The position numbers were made by a program, and so were the translations under genes. Below, one piece after another: positions 46,151 to 53,771 of a DNA stretch of 64,000 nt (positions are counted from its first letter, which is position 1; the number at the start of each line of letters is the position of its first letter). The notes beneath the pieces are model-generated. The model saw only the letters and a program-made list of their open reading frames with translations. It was not told the origin of the DNA and made no database searches. The stretch comes from Synechococcus sp. Nb3U1 (GTDB taxonomy: Bacteria; Cyanobacteriota; Cyanobacteriia; Thermostichales; Thermostichaceae): positions 377,001-441,000 of the forward strand of contig NZ_JAKFYQ010000001.1 of assembly GCF_021533835.1 (NCBI RefSeq). The letters are read 5' to 3'.

Positions 46151-46371
46151 TCGGCAACGAACGCACGGAACCTGATGGAAGCGACAGCCAGATTTCCTGT
46201 GGTTTCAAAGGCCAGAATGTCCTGATGTCGCTCGGAGAACAGCAACAAGGACTGCTCCGCAAGTTCCTTGAATTCGGCGACCCCGCTCGTACTCGCATTC
46301 ACGATGCCGCCGGAGATGTTTTTGAACTCAACATCGGGATGAAGCGTAAGAAGCATTTCAGCAGAATTCAT
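46132..46371 (-). pseudogene. N-terminal fragment of NTF2/SnoaL-like gene split by the IS
   Basis: The first 80 codons (MNSAEMLLTLHPDVEFKNISG ... FVADDLPNGV) of a nuclear-transport-factor-2-like protein, a cone-shaped fold used by small hydrolases, isomerases and many uncharacterised proteins. The frame then runs nine residues into the IS (NYSRRSCCA) to a TAG. The missing end is at 44130-44225. The gene is in the same orientation as the rest of island I and was probably a cassette. Function unknown before disruption. Confidence 0.88.
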
Positions 46372-46513
46372 CTACAGCCTCCAGGGTGTGCGACATAATG
46401 ATTCAGCTCTCCTGCCGGCAGGGAGCTATGAATTCCTGAGAGCCTACATGCCCCGCCGGTCAAGTGTAGCGCCTGGTTCGGCTACTCGACGTTGTGACAG
46501 TATCCGCAATCCA
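46372..46513. other. Spacer between NTF2-like and DUF4832 genes
   Basis: 142 bases without a gene. Read on the minus strand it contains GCCGAACCAGGCGCTACACTTGACC-like sequence with a short inverted repeat (GTAGCCGAACC region near 46470-46490) and CTGCCGGCAG (a 10-bp palindrome near 46421). It may be a degraded attC-type recombination site, but I cannot place core sites with confidence. Confidence 0.3.
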
Positions 46514-47899
46514 TCACCGGATCACGACCCTGCCCAGCGAGAGCCAACTGGGCGCGTCGGCGTCTTGGGTCTTGTTGGCAAACCGCACTGGCTTGCCCCC
46601 GGGCAACGGGTTCAGTACCCGAACGGCCAAGGTATAGGTGCCGGGCTTCGTCTCGGACACGTCCAGCGTGTCTGACCAGACCCGCGGCTTCTCCCCCGAC
46701 AGGAGGCCCGACAGCTTGCCTGTGGCGCGGAACGTCTGCGGCGGCTTGCCGGAAGCCAGCAACCCCCATTCCGCCGTCCAGTCGTAATAGAAGGGTGCCA
46801 CCCCACGGTTCTCCAACTCCAGATTGACTGCCAGCTTGCCATCCCGGGCATCGCCGACAGTGACCGTCGGGACATGGAACTCGTACCCCATTTTCCGCAC
46901 CCCGTCTTCCGCCCGCCGGATTCGGTCGGCATGCTGCTTTTCGTTGAACATGCCGCTGTCCATTAGCCAGGTGACGTGCGTCTCCTGTACGCATCGGAGG
47001 AAGTTCTGAACCTGCTGATTCTCTGGCTTCTCGTCGAAGACCTGGCCCCACGCCTCTGGGCGGATCTCCCCACCGACGGGGTGTTTCTCCCACTTTACCT
47101 CGGCTTCCGGGCCGGCGGCTTTCAGCATGGTCAGATAGAACCACTCGTCGCCCTTCTTGCCAGTGTCGAGCGTTGCCCACGCGAATGAATCGTCGTGGTA
47201 GCCGAACCGGCGACCCGTGTTCGTCGCCATTCTGGGGTGTTCCTTGCCGACAGGATACCGCACCAGCACGGGCGTCACCTTGAATGCCGCCTCGTAGGCG
47301 TCCATCACTTCCGTTTGCACCGTTTTGCTGGCGAAGAGTTCGTCTCTCGGGTAAGTGTGCCACTCGCCCCAGGCCCCAAGCAAGCCGGCGGTGATGAACC
47401 CGACCCGGGGGTCGCCGTCGTACTTTTTGCCTAGCGCCGCGATGAAGCCCCCCAACGAACGCCGGAGGTTCTTGTCCTCGTAGTCTGGAGTTTCCGTCCA
47501 GGTGTTGCCGGTGCGGTACTTGTGGACTTTCAGCCCGTCCTTGATGAGGAAGTTGGGGATCGCGCCGGTCTTGCCCGGATACTCCAGGTAGATGCGGAAG
47601 ATCGCCTGGTGCCCGCGCGAACTGATATCGTCGAGTAGTTTCTCCAGCGACCACCAGTCGAACTCGTCATACCCTCTCGCTAGAGCCGAGTAAGGCAGGT
47701 AGTTGAACTCCAGACTGTGCGGGAACATAGTTCGTACGTCAGCTTGGTAGGGCACCAGCCCTTTGAGTGGGTTGTCCACCGGAGCCGGAGCGTACTCCAG
47801 CCGTCGAGATGCAAGGCCGTCGCCCGGCTCGACGATTAGAGCAATGACAATTAGAGCAATCAAGACCCCTAAACTCACGATGTTGGTCTCTCGGATCAT
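46514..47899 (-). CDS. DUF4832 domain protein, likely foreign
   Basis: From ATG 47899, 461 residues: MIRETNIVSLGVLIALIVIALIVEPGDG is a membrane anchor or signal. The body matches DUF4832-type proteins, which have a glycoside-hydrolase-like barrel: NPLKGLVPYQADVRTMFPHSLEFNYLPYS near the start, IFRIYLEYPGKTGAIPNFL, GLLGAWGEWHTYPRDEL (acidic residues of a barrel) and a C-terminal beta domain. GC-rich codon use and zero GGATCC sites differ from the host. The frame opens at GTG 47932 inside the upstream attC-like site, which is not a credible start. Role probably in polysaccharide handling; inference. Confidence 0.8.
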   Translation of the reverse strand: MIRETNIVSLGVLIALIVIALIVEPGDGLASRRLEYAPAPVDNPLKGLVPYQADVRTMFPHSLEFNYLPYSALARGYDEFDWWSLEKLLDDISSRGHQAIFRIYLEYPGKTGAIPNFLIKDGLKVHKYRTGNTWTETPDYEDKNLRRSLGGFIAALGKKYDGDPRVGFITAGLLGAWGEWHTYPRDELFASKTVQTEVMDAYEAAFKVTPVLVRYPVGKEHPRMATNTGRRFGYHDDSFAWATLDTGKKGDEWFYLTMLKAAGPEAEVKWEKHPVGGEIRPEAWGQVFDEKPENQQVQNFLRCVQETHVTWLMDSGMFNEKQHADRIRRAEDGVRKMGYEFHVPTVTVGDARDGKLAVNLELENRGVAPFYYDWTAEWGLLASGKPPQTFRATGKLSGLLSGEKPRVWSDTLDVSETKPGTYTLAVRVLNPLPGGKPVRFANKTQDADAPSWLSLGRVVIR

Positions 47900-47923
47900 C
47901 TCTCTGGCTCTCCGCCCTCCGAC

Positions 47924-47987
47924 GTCTAACACACTGAGTTAAGCCGCGCCACGAAGTGGCCTCGGCTTGAACGACTTGTTGCTTAAC
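47924..47987 (-). repeat. Integron attC site downstream of arr
   Basis: On the minus strand this reads GTTAAGCAAC, then AGTCGTTCAAGCCGAGGCC, ACTTCGTGGCGCGGCTTAAC and finally the core GTTAGAC. It is strikingly like the attC of aadA cassettes (same CGTTCAAGCCG and CGCGGCTTAACTCA blocks, same hairpin). The distal core GTTRRRY is perfect (GTTAGAC, plus-strand 47924-47930). The proximal core next to the gene is degenerate. The orientation is right for an arr cassette. Confidence 0.85.
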
Positions 47988-47993
47988 AAATCG

Positions 47994-48446
47994 CTAGTCC
48001 TCAATGATGGCGAGGCCACGGCGCTTCAGATCTTCCAAAGATTCCAACATTTGCTGCAGTACATCAAGGGGATGACCTTGCCAGTCTTCGACCAACCCAA
48101 CAATTCTTAGCGGATCAAACGTACGATAGGACTTTGTTGGATTTCCTGGGAACCTTTTGTTCGTAAGATTCGGGTCGTCCTCAAACGGCCCGGTTGGCTC
48201 GACGATGTATATGTAACCACGACCATTTAGGCGTGACAGCGCCATTGCAAGTTCCGCTCCCCAAATGGCAGGTTCCATCAAGGCTGAAAAGTAGATGTGT
48301 TTAAGGGCACGGCCATTCGTAAAGTGGGACGGGTGCCCGGTGGTTAACAAGTCGCCAATTGATAGATTGGCTTTGGTGCCATGATAGAATGATCCACGCA
48401 CTTGCTGACAATTCTCATGTGACATGGGAATCCAATCATTCGACAT
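47994..48446 (-). CDS. arr: Rifampin ADP-ribosyltransferase (Arr)
   Basis: Arr inactivates rifamycins by transferring ADP-ribose from NAD+. The ATG at 48446 has GGAGG upstream and gives 150 residues: MSNDWIPMSHENCQQVRG, then FYHGTKANLSIGDLL (NAD-binding His), HIYFSALMEPAIWGAELAMAL and YIYIVEPTGPFEDDPNLTN KRFPGNPTKSYR in two halves, the family core. It reads almost as an Arr-2-type protein and is intact. Arr-2 is a known integron cassette gene; here it lies between a GTTAGGC core (48482-48488) and an attC (47924-47987). Confidence 0.94.
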   Translation of the reverse strand: MSNDWIPMSHENCQQVRGSFYHGTKANLSIGDLLTTGHPSHFTNGRALKHIYFSALMEPAIWGAELAMALSRLNGRGYIYIVEPTGPFEDDPNLTNKRFPGNPTKSYRTFDPLRIVGLVEDWQGHPLDVLQQMLESLEDLKRRGLAIIED

Positions 48447-48481
48447 TCGTAACCTCCATGGACGGGGAAACGAACTTTGCT

Positions 48482-48488
48482 GCCTAAC
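48482..48488 (-). repeat. attC/attI-type core GTTAGGC before arr
   Basis: GTTAGGC on the minus strand fits the integron core GTTRRRY exactly and is followed at once by the arr leader. It would mark the recombination point at the head of the arr cassette. The complementary core upstream is not clear. Confidence 0.55.
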
Positions 48489-48508
48489 GTTTCCATTATA
48501 GTGTGCCA

Positions 48509-48991
48509 TCATTTAGCCAATGCTTCAACTGTTTGTTTGACCACTGATCTGACATTCTCTAAACAACAAGAGCCTTGGGGATTATTGACTTGACAGCCGC
48601 AACGTTTTGCTTTAATGTGAGTTATGATAATATCGACAGAATTGCTCTCCCCCAACTGGTTAAGCTCTTCACGAATACGTTGCCGACTCCAACCAAAACA
48701 GTAGCAAACAAAAGCATCATCATTCTCATTTTTTTGAAAAACAGATACTTTCAGATCAGCAGTTGTGAAGGTTTGTCCTTGCTCGGAAAAGTAAACAACT
48801 GGGCAATTGGGGCTTGGACAAAACCCGTAAGCAGTCGCTGGATTCAGTTGCTCTAGTGCAACTGGTACTAGTAAGCTTTTTAGAGTGATGAGTTGGACAG
48901 GTTTTCCTTTGGTACCGTCCTGCGGGCACAGACGCTGCCAAAGAGATCCACTCTCTTCATTAGATGAAGATGGACAACAAAATTCAGTCAT
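48509..48991 (-). CDS. CopZ-like metallochaperone N-terminal domain protein
   Basis: A 160-residue Cys-rich protein. It begins with MTEFCCPSS, has a GFCPSPNCPVVYF zinc-type pair, DAFVCYCFGW followed by the ITHIKAKRCGCQVNNPQGSCCLENVR block. This is the pattern of the CopZ N-terminal domain (zinc plus [2Fe-2S]) seen in Archaeoglobus CopZ and in stand-alone proteins next to mercury or copper genes. No HMA domain follows. It is two bases after merF, so part of the same operon. Likely a cytoplasmic metal carrier or reductant. Confidence 0.8.
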   Translation of the reverse strand: MTEFCCPSSSNEESGSLWQRLCPQDGTKGKPVQLITLKSLLVPVALEQLNPATAYGFCPSPNCPVVYFSEQGQTFTTADLKVSVFQKNENDDAFVCYCFGWSRQRIREELNQLGESNSVDIIITHIKAKRCGCQVNNPQGSCCLENVRSVVKQTVEALAK

Positions 48992-48993
48992 TG

Positions 48994-49203
48994 TTATATT
49001 CCTCCACTTCTATAGCGACGATATGAAACAAATGTGATGATCAGCAGCACAACTAGGGCAGGCAGCAAAATGTAATCTAGGTAGCCAATCATAACTCCTA
49101 AACCAATTGCACTTATGGTTATAGCTACGACAGGTGTAAAGCAACATAGAGAAACTATGACTGTTCCTAATACACTCGCCCAAAACGTAACTTTGGACTT
49201 CAT
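48994..49203 (-). CDS. merF: Mercury-type transport protein MerF
   Basis: A 69-residue two-span membrane protein. SVLGTVIVSLCCFTPVVAI has the vicinal Cys20-Cys21 in the first helix and GYLDYILLPALVVLLIITF the second, as in MerF, which moves Hg(II) into the cytoplasm. The second Cys pair of some MerF proteins is absent from the short tail YRRYRSGGI. Its start overlaps the merR stop (ATGA). No merA or merB is in the window. Confidence 0.88.
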   Translation of the reverse strand: MKSKVTFWASVLGTVIVSLCCFTPVVAITISAIGLGVMIGYLDYILLPALVVLLIITFVSYRRYRSGGI

Positions 49204-49604
49204 GGCAATTTGTCCTGAAAAACAATACAGTTTGCAGATTGTCCTTTTTCAGCAAAGTTGTTTTCGCAATGCTGAATTAGAGGTAATAATTCACTTTTCA
49301 ACTTCTGCAATTGGGCGATCGCCTCTTCAATTTGGCTGACTTTGCTCACTAGTTTGGAATGAATCTCATGGCATGGGGGTGCTTCGCCATTCTGAAGTAA
49401 TAAGACCTCTTTGATCTCATCAAGGGTCAAACCTAATGCTTTAGCACGAGTAATCAAGCCTAGCCGCTCTATGTCTGTCTTGTCGTACAAGCGGTAGCCT
49501 GATTCAGTTCTCCTGGGCTTTGGAATTAATCCAATGCGCTCATAGAAGTATAGAGTTTGCGGATTAAGTCCCAGTTTGTGAGAGACTTCGCTAACTTGCA
49601 GCAT
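49200..49604 (-). CDS. merR: MerR-family metal-responsive regulator
   Basis: A 134-residue MerR-family activator. The HTH is at the N-terminus (LQVSEVSHKLGLNPQTLYFYERIGLIPKPRR). C78 (in APPCHEIH) and C113 (in IQHCENN) are 35 residues apart, as Cys82/Cys117 are in MerR, with a third Cys at 126. Hg(II) or another thiophilic metal is the probable ligand. It heads the operon merR-merF-copZ-like and probably controls itself through the operator at 49621-49651. Confidence 0.9.
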   Translation of the reverse strand: MLQVSEVSHKLGLNPQTLYFYERIGLIPKPRRTESGYRLYDKTDIERLGLITRAKALGLTLDEIKEVLLLQNGEAPPCHEIHSKLVSKVSQIEEAIAQLQKLKSELLPLIQHCENNFAEKGQSANCIVFQDKLP

Positions 49605-49620
49605 CCTAAATACTCCACCA

Positions 49621-49651
49621 ATTTAGTTGCCTGGATGCTCCAAGGATAAAC
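49621..49651 (-). promoter_or_regulatory. Candidate MerR-type promoter/operator
   Basis: On the minus strand TTTATC and TAAATT are separated by 19 bases, the long spacing typical of MerR-controlled promoters. An imperfect dyad CCTTGGA-GCA-TCCAGG fills the spacer (plus-strand 49631-49646). The -35 is weak. It is about 17 bases before the merR ATG, so the leader would be very short. Confidence 0.5.
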
Positions 49652-49688
49652 CTTAGCTCAGCGACCGCCGCTGGAAACGCCCGTTCGG

Positions 49689-49768
49689 CTGCAACAATCG
49701 CTGACAAATCACCTGAACCGCTCGCCTGCCCAGCGGGGCGGCGGTTCGCTGGAGCGCTCTGGTTAGGT
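49689..49768 (-). repeat. attC-like site between DUF3601 gene and merR operon
   Basis: Minus-strand reading begins with ACCTAAC, a perfect RYYYAAC core. Complementary arms CCAGAGCGCT / AGCGATTGTT and the central hairpin GAACCGCCGCC / GGCGAGCGGTTC follow, ending in a degenerate GTTGCAG. It comes 13 bases after the stop of the DUF3601 gene, in the orientation expected of its cassette site. Confidence 0.6.
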
Positions 49769-49781
49769 GTCGACATCGTTA

Positions 49782-50042
49782 TCACACTATCTCCTCGAAC
49801 AACTCACGCCAACTCTCCAAATCGTCGTCATCGTGAATGTCCCAGACGCGCTTCGGCTCTGCTCCTGCCTGTGAAAATACATAACCGGTGTAGCCGTGAT
49901 AGTGGCTGTATGCGTCGCTCTCGTAAGTCAGCACCTCTCCCGCCGTGAAAGCATCGCGCAATGACTTGAAGTCGTGGCGCACTCGGTAGCTACGACCGAC
50001 CGAGAATGGCGAAACTCTCCAAGGTCGAATCTCCTGTGGCAT
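49782..50042 (-). CDS. DUF3601-like hypothetical, cassette gene
   Basis: 86 residues from the ATG at 50042 (the frame continues upstream into the glcD tail, which is not credible). MPQEIRPWRVSPFSVGRSYRVRHDFKSL and TYESDAYSHYHGYTGYVFS are followed by an acidic end (WDIHDDDDLESWRELFEEI). This resembles the DUF3601 family of small cytoplasmic proteins, known mainly from accessory DNA. TTAGGTGTCAGCGT just before the start resembles a core site. It is the first gene of island I, reading from glcD. Confidence 0.7.
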   Translation of the reverse strand: MPQEIRPWRVSPFSVGRSYRVRHDFKSLRDAFTAGEVLTYESDAYSHYHGYTGYVFSQAGAEPKRVWDIHDDDDLESWRELFEEIV

Positions 50043-50077
50043 ACGCTGACACCTAATAAGTGGATCACCTTTCAAAC

Positions 50078-51568
50078 TCAAAAGGCCGGGATCCCTTGCC
50101 ATTCCGGTTGGGTATGGGCATGGGCTGCTTCGCCACAGGTGCGTGGTGTAGGGAAGATCTTGCCGGGATTGGCAATGTGCTCAGAGTCAAAAACCTGTCT
50201 TACCCATTGCATGGTTTCTAAATCGGTGGCAGTAAACATCTCTGGCATGTAACAACGTTTGTCGGCTCCAATGCCATGTTCGCCGGAAATGCTACCCCCC
50301 AACTTCACGCAGAGCTTGAGAATTTCTCCCCCCAATTTTTCTACTTGCTCCAGGGATCCCGGCACAGATTCATCGTAAAGAATCAGAGGATGGAGATTGC
50401 CATCTCCGGCGTGAAAAACATTGGCCACCGGATAGCCATACTCGCGGCTGAGGCGCTCAATTTCCGCCAAGATAAAAGAAAGCTGACTGCGGGGAATCAC
50501 CCCATCCTGCACATAGTAATTGGGGCTAAGTTTACCCATAGCTGCAAAAGCGGCTTTACGACCCTTCCACACCCGCAAGCGTTCTTCAGGGTCAGAGGCG
50601 ATTTGTACTTGGCGGGCCCCATTCTTGAAGCAGAGAGCCTTCACCTGTTGGCTGGCTTCTTCTACTTCCAACTGGAGACCATCCACTTCCACCAGCAAAA
50701 TGGCTGCCGCATCCCGAGGGTAATAGCCCAAATTGACGACATCCTCGACAGCATTGATACTGAAATTATCCATAATCTCCATGCCGGCGGGGATAATACC
50801 GGCAGCAATGATGTCCGATACAGTGGAACCGGCGGCCTCGACACTGTCAAAATCCGCCAGCAGGACTTGAATTTGTTCTGGGGTTTTCACTAAGCGCAGG
50901 GTGATCTCGGTGGCCATGCCGAGGGTGCCTTCGGATCCCACGAACAGACCTACCCAGTCATAGCCGGGCATTTCCGGGATTTTGCCCCCCAGCTCAAGAA
51001 TGTCTCCATCCGGCAGCACGACTTTCAGCCCAAGGATATGGTTGGCGGTCACCCCATATTTCAAACAATGAACACCCCCCGAATTTTCTGCCACATTGCC
51101 CCCAATCGAGCAGACCGATTGGCTAGAAGGATCCGGTGCATAGAAGTAGCCCTGAGCGGCGACAGCTTGTGTGATCCAGGTGTTGATCACCCCTGGCTGT
51201 ACCACCATGTACCGGTTTTCTAGATCGATCTCCAGGATCCGCTTCATCAGGGTGGTGGCGATGACCACGCAGTTTTCAACTGGTAAGGCCCCTCCCGATA
51301 AACCAGTACCCGAGCCACGGGCGACAAACGGCACCCGATACTGATGACATCGCCTAATCACCGCTGAAACCTCTTCTGTGCTGCGGGGCAACACCACCAG
51401 GGCAGGCATCTGACGATAGCTAACCAGACCATCGCATTCGTACACCAGCAGCTCTTCCGGCTTGCTGATCACCCGCTCTGGATCCAATACCGTTTTCAGC
51501 TCGGCGATCAGCTTCAGCCAGTCGAAGGTAAGACCCGTTTGTAAAGGATGAGGAGCCTGGACAGACAT
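50078..51568 (-). CDS. glcD: Glycolate oxidase/dehydrogenase FAD subunit GlcD
   Basis: A 496-residue FAD-linked oxidase of the GlcD/D-lactate dehydrogenase group. The PP-loop FAD motif RGSGTGLSGGALP is near residue 85-97, with SIGGNVAENSGGVHCLKYG and GLFVGSEGTLGMATEITLRL following. The C-terminal NVFHAGDGNLHPLI and GGSISGEHGIGADKR motifs complete the family. In cyanobacteria it oxidises glycolate (or D-lactate) in photorespiration. glcE/glcF are not adjacent. An array of 11-bp repeats lies just upstream. Confidence 0.95.
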   Translation of the reverse strand: MSVQAPHPLQTGLTFDWLKLIAELKTVLDPERVISKPEELLVYECDGLVSYRQMPALVVLPRSTEEVSAVIRRCHQYRVPFVARGSGTGLSGGALPVENCVVIATTLMKRILEIDLENRYMVVQPGVINTWITQAVAAQGYFYAPDPSSQSVCSIGGNVAENSGGVHCLKYGVTANHILGLKVVLPDGDILELGGKIPEMPGYDWVGLFVGSEGTLGMATEITLRLVKTPEQIQVLLADFDSVEAAGSTVSDIIAAGIIPAGMEIMDNFSINAVEDVVNLGYYPRDAAAILLVEVDGLQLEVEEASQQVKALCFKNGARQVQIASDPEERLRVWKGRKAAFAAMGKLSPNYYVQDGVIPRSQLSFILAEIERLSREYGYPVANVFHAGDGNLHPLILYDESVPGSLEQVEKLGGEILKLCVKLGGSISGEHGIGADKRCYMPEMFTATDLETMQWVRQVFDSEHIANPGKIFPTPRTCGEAAHAHTQPEWQGIPAF

Positions 51569-51605
51569 GTAGAGTGGATGAGTGGGAGGGAGATATCGTC
51601 ACTAT

Positions 51606-51649
51606 AGTCTTGATAGAGTCTTGATAGAGTCTTGATAGAGTCTTGATAG
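51606..51649. repeat. Four tandem 11-bp repeats upstream of glcD
   Basis: AGTCTTGATAG occurs four times head to tail with no interruption, followed by a truncated TCTTG. The repeats start about 38 bases upstream of the glcD ATG. The 11-base period is close to one DNA turn, so the same face is repeated. It could be a binding array or a slippage product. Confidence 0.8.
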
Positions 51650-51795
51650 TCTTGCCAGAGGTCGAGAAGAGAAGACGCTGTATTCTAGACATCAGGTCAT
51701 CAGATCCTATCCAACTCGGTCAGCAGCTTGTGCCCCTGCAGACAGCCCTATAGATGGCTAATGGTGTGCAACTGCGAGTCCATCAATGAGTTTCT

Positions 51796-53028
51796 ATGCA
51801 GCTTACCCCCTCCAGTACCGAGCAGATCCTCAATCAAGTCCGGCAACTTTACAATCACTATCCTTTTCCGCCGCAACCGATTGGCACCCTCCCCCCTCCG
51901 GGATGGAACTGGCGTTGGAGCTGGCCCCAAGCTCATGCCTTTTGTACGGGATCCCATCCTGGCAAACGGAAGGTTCGCATTCTCGATGCCGGCTGTGGCT
52001 CGGGAGTGGGGACGGAATATATCGCCCACCAAAATCCTAAGGCAGAAATTTGGGCTTTTGATCTGAGCAGCCAGGCTCTACAGATTGCCCAGGCCCGTTG
52101 TCAGGCGTCTCAAGCACCACCAGTACAGTTTCGAGAGCTGAATGTTTACGATATCGACCAGTTACCTGGTGAGTTTGACTTCATTAATTGTGTGGGCATG
52201 ATTCACCATCTGCCGGATCCGGTGGCCGGGATCCAGGCACTGTCTAGCAAATTAGCTCCAGGCGGGATCCTGCATTTGTTTGTGTATGGAGAGCTAGGTC
52301 GCCACGAAATCCGCTTAATGCAAAAGGCGATCCGCCTGCTGGTGATGGGATCCGAACATCAACCTCTGGCTTCTGTGGAGCAGTTACAAAAGGGGCTTAA
52401 AACAGGACGCAGCCTGTTTCAGATTCTGCCGGAAACCAATCGCATTCAGCAGCAGGAGCGCAGCCGCTGGGCCACCGAAAATGTGGATGATGAGTGTTTT
52501 GCAGATATGTATCTGCACCCACAAGAAATCGACTACACCATCGAAACTCTGTTTGAGTTGATCCGGGCTTCTGGCTTGCAATTTTTGCGCTTCTCTAACC
52601 CAGAGTTTTGGCAACTGCAACGGGTGTTGGGCAAGGATGGATCTCTCTTGGCGCAAGCCTCGCAACTGCCGGAGCAGGAGCAGTACCGATTGATCGAACT
52701 GTTGGATCCTGTGGTGGCCCATTACGAGTTGTTTCTGGGCAAGCCACCCCTGCCACGACAGGATTGGCACTCTGCAGAGGCGATTCAGTCTGCCGTTGCC
52801 CACCTCAGCCCTTGCCTGGGTTTATGGCCATCCCAAAGCATTTTCAACTACGCCTACGAAGCCATTTCTCTAAGTGAGGCGGCCTTTGCCTTTTTGCAAC
52901 AGGTGGACGGGATCCGCACCGTAGACCAAATTCAGGCATCCCTCACCTCTGCCCTCACTCGTGAACAATTGGAACAAATGCTGCACTGGCAAGTGCTGCT
53001 GCTCCAGCCCCAAGACCCGCTTCCCTGA
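51796..53028 (+). CDS. SAM-dependent methyltransferase
   Basis: A 410-residue class I methyltransferase. SAM motif I is VRILDAGCGSGVGTEYIA near residue 57-75; motif II acid is WAFDLSSQALQIAQAR; then FDFINCVGMIHHLPDPVAGIQAL and LAPGGILHLFVYG. The N-terminal QVRQLYNHYPFPPQP is found in many cyanobacterial methyltransferases. The C-terminal 130 residues form a separate helical domain of unknown role. Acceptor unknown. It is divergent from glcD. Confidence 0.9.
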   Translation: MQLTPSSTEQILNQVRQLYNHYPFPPQPIGTLPPPGWNWRWSWPQAHAFCTGSHPGKRKVRILDAGCGSGVGTEYIAHQNPKAEIWAFDLSSQALQIAQARCQASQAPPVQFRELNVYDIDQLPGEFDFINCVGMIHHLPDPVAGIQALSSKLAPGGILHLFVYGELGRHEIRLMQKAIRLLVMGSEHQPLASVEQLQKGLKTGRSLFQILPETNRIQQQERSRWATENVDDECFADMYLHPQEIDYTIETLFELIRASGLQFLRFSNPEFWQLQRVLGKDGSLLAQASQLPEQEQYRLIELLDPVVAHYELFLGKPPLPRQDWHSAEAIQSAVAHLSPCLGLWPSQSIFNYAYEAISLSEAAFAFLQQVDGIRTVDQIQASLTSALTREQLEQMLHWQVLLLQPQDPLP

Positions 53029-53128
53029 GATGAATAAGGTGGTAGGATTTGCTCTTCCTGGCCTTCCTGCCTTATGCTAGAAGACTGTGACCTTTAGCTC
53101 CAGCCGTCAGCATTCTGCGGTTATTGTC

Positions 53129-53329
53129 ATGCCCAAAATCAAAACCCGCAAGGGAGCAGCCAAGCGCTTTCGCCTCACTGGCAGCGGCAAATTTATGCGT
53201 CGCAAGGCCGGACACAACCATCTGTTCGAGCACAAAACCACCAACCGCAAACGCAAATTGGCGGGAGTGGCCCTTGTGGATGAACGGGATGCAGGCAATG
53301 TGCGCCTGATGTTACCCAATACCCACTAG
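53129..53329 (+). CDS. rpmI: Ribosomal protein L35
   Basis: 66 residues from the ATG at 53129: [20 protein letters not shown], then [20 protein letters not shown], the L35 family core. Basic and small; a component of the large subunit. It precedes rplT by 80 bases, the usual bacterial order. infC, often upstream in other bacteria, is not here. Confidence 0.97.
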   Translation: MPKIKTRKGAAKRFRLTGSGKFMRRKAGHNHLFEHKTTNRKRKLAGVALVDERDAGNVRLMLPNTH

Positions 53330-53409
53330 GATTGCCGACTGCTAGAAGGGATCCCTGGGTCTGTTTGCCATTCAGCATCTAATTCAACGTCTATATTCGA
53401 GTACCGACC

Positions 53410-53766
53410 ATGAGAGTGAAACGGGGCAACGTCGCCCGCAAACGCCGCAAGAAAATCCTGAAGCTAGCCAAAGGCTTTCGGGGAGCAGGTTCCAAGCTAT
53501 TTCGCACCGCCAATCAGCAGGTGATGAAGGCTTTGCGCAGTGCCTATCGGGATCGTCGCCGCAAGAAGCGGGATTTTCGCCAGCTGTGGATTGCCCGTAT
53601 CAATGCTGCCACCCGCGCTCAGGGCTTGCGCTACAACGAGTTCATCGATGGCCTGAAAAAGTCTGATATCCAGCTGAATCGAAAAATGTTGGCCCGCCTG
53701 GCCATGTTGGATCCGGAGGCGTTCACCCAGGTGATTGCCGAGGCAAGGCAGTCTCGAGCTTCTTAG
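53410..53766 (+). CDS. rplT: Ribosomal protein L20
   Basis: 118 residues, [20 protein letters not shown] at the start, [27 protein letters not shown] and [20 protein letters not shown] following. These are the L20 hallmarks. It is an early-assembly large-subunit protein and a known translational repressor of its own operon in some bacteria. Only 5 bases separate its stop from the next start. Confidence 0.98.
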   Translation: MRVKRGNVARKRRKKILKLAKGFRGAGSKLFRTANQQVMKALRSAYRDRRRKKRDFRQLWIARINAATRAQGLRYNEFIDGLKKSDIQLNRKMLARLAMLDPEAFTQVIAEARQSRAS

Positions 53767-53771
53767 TCAGA

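Noticed and set aside
51606..51649. A CRISPR array
   Set aside because: The repeats are contiguous 11-mers without spacers and no cas genes are present.
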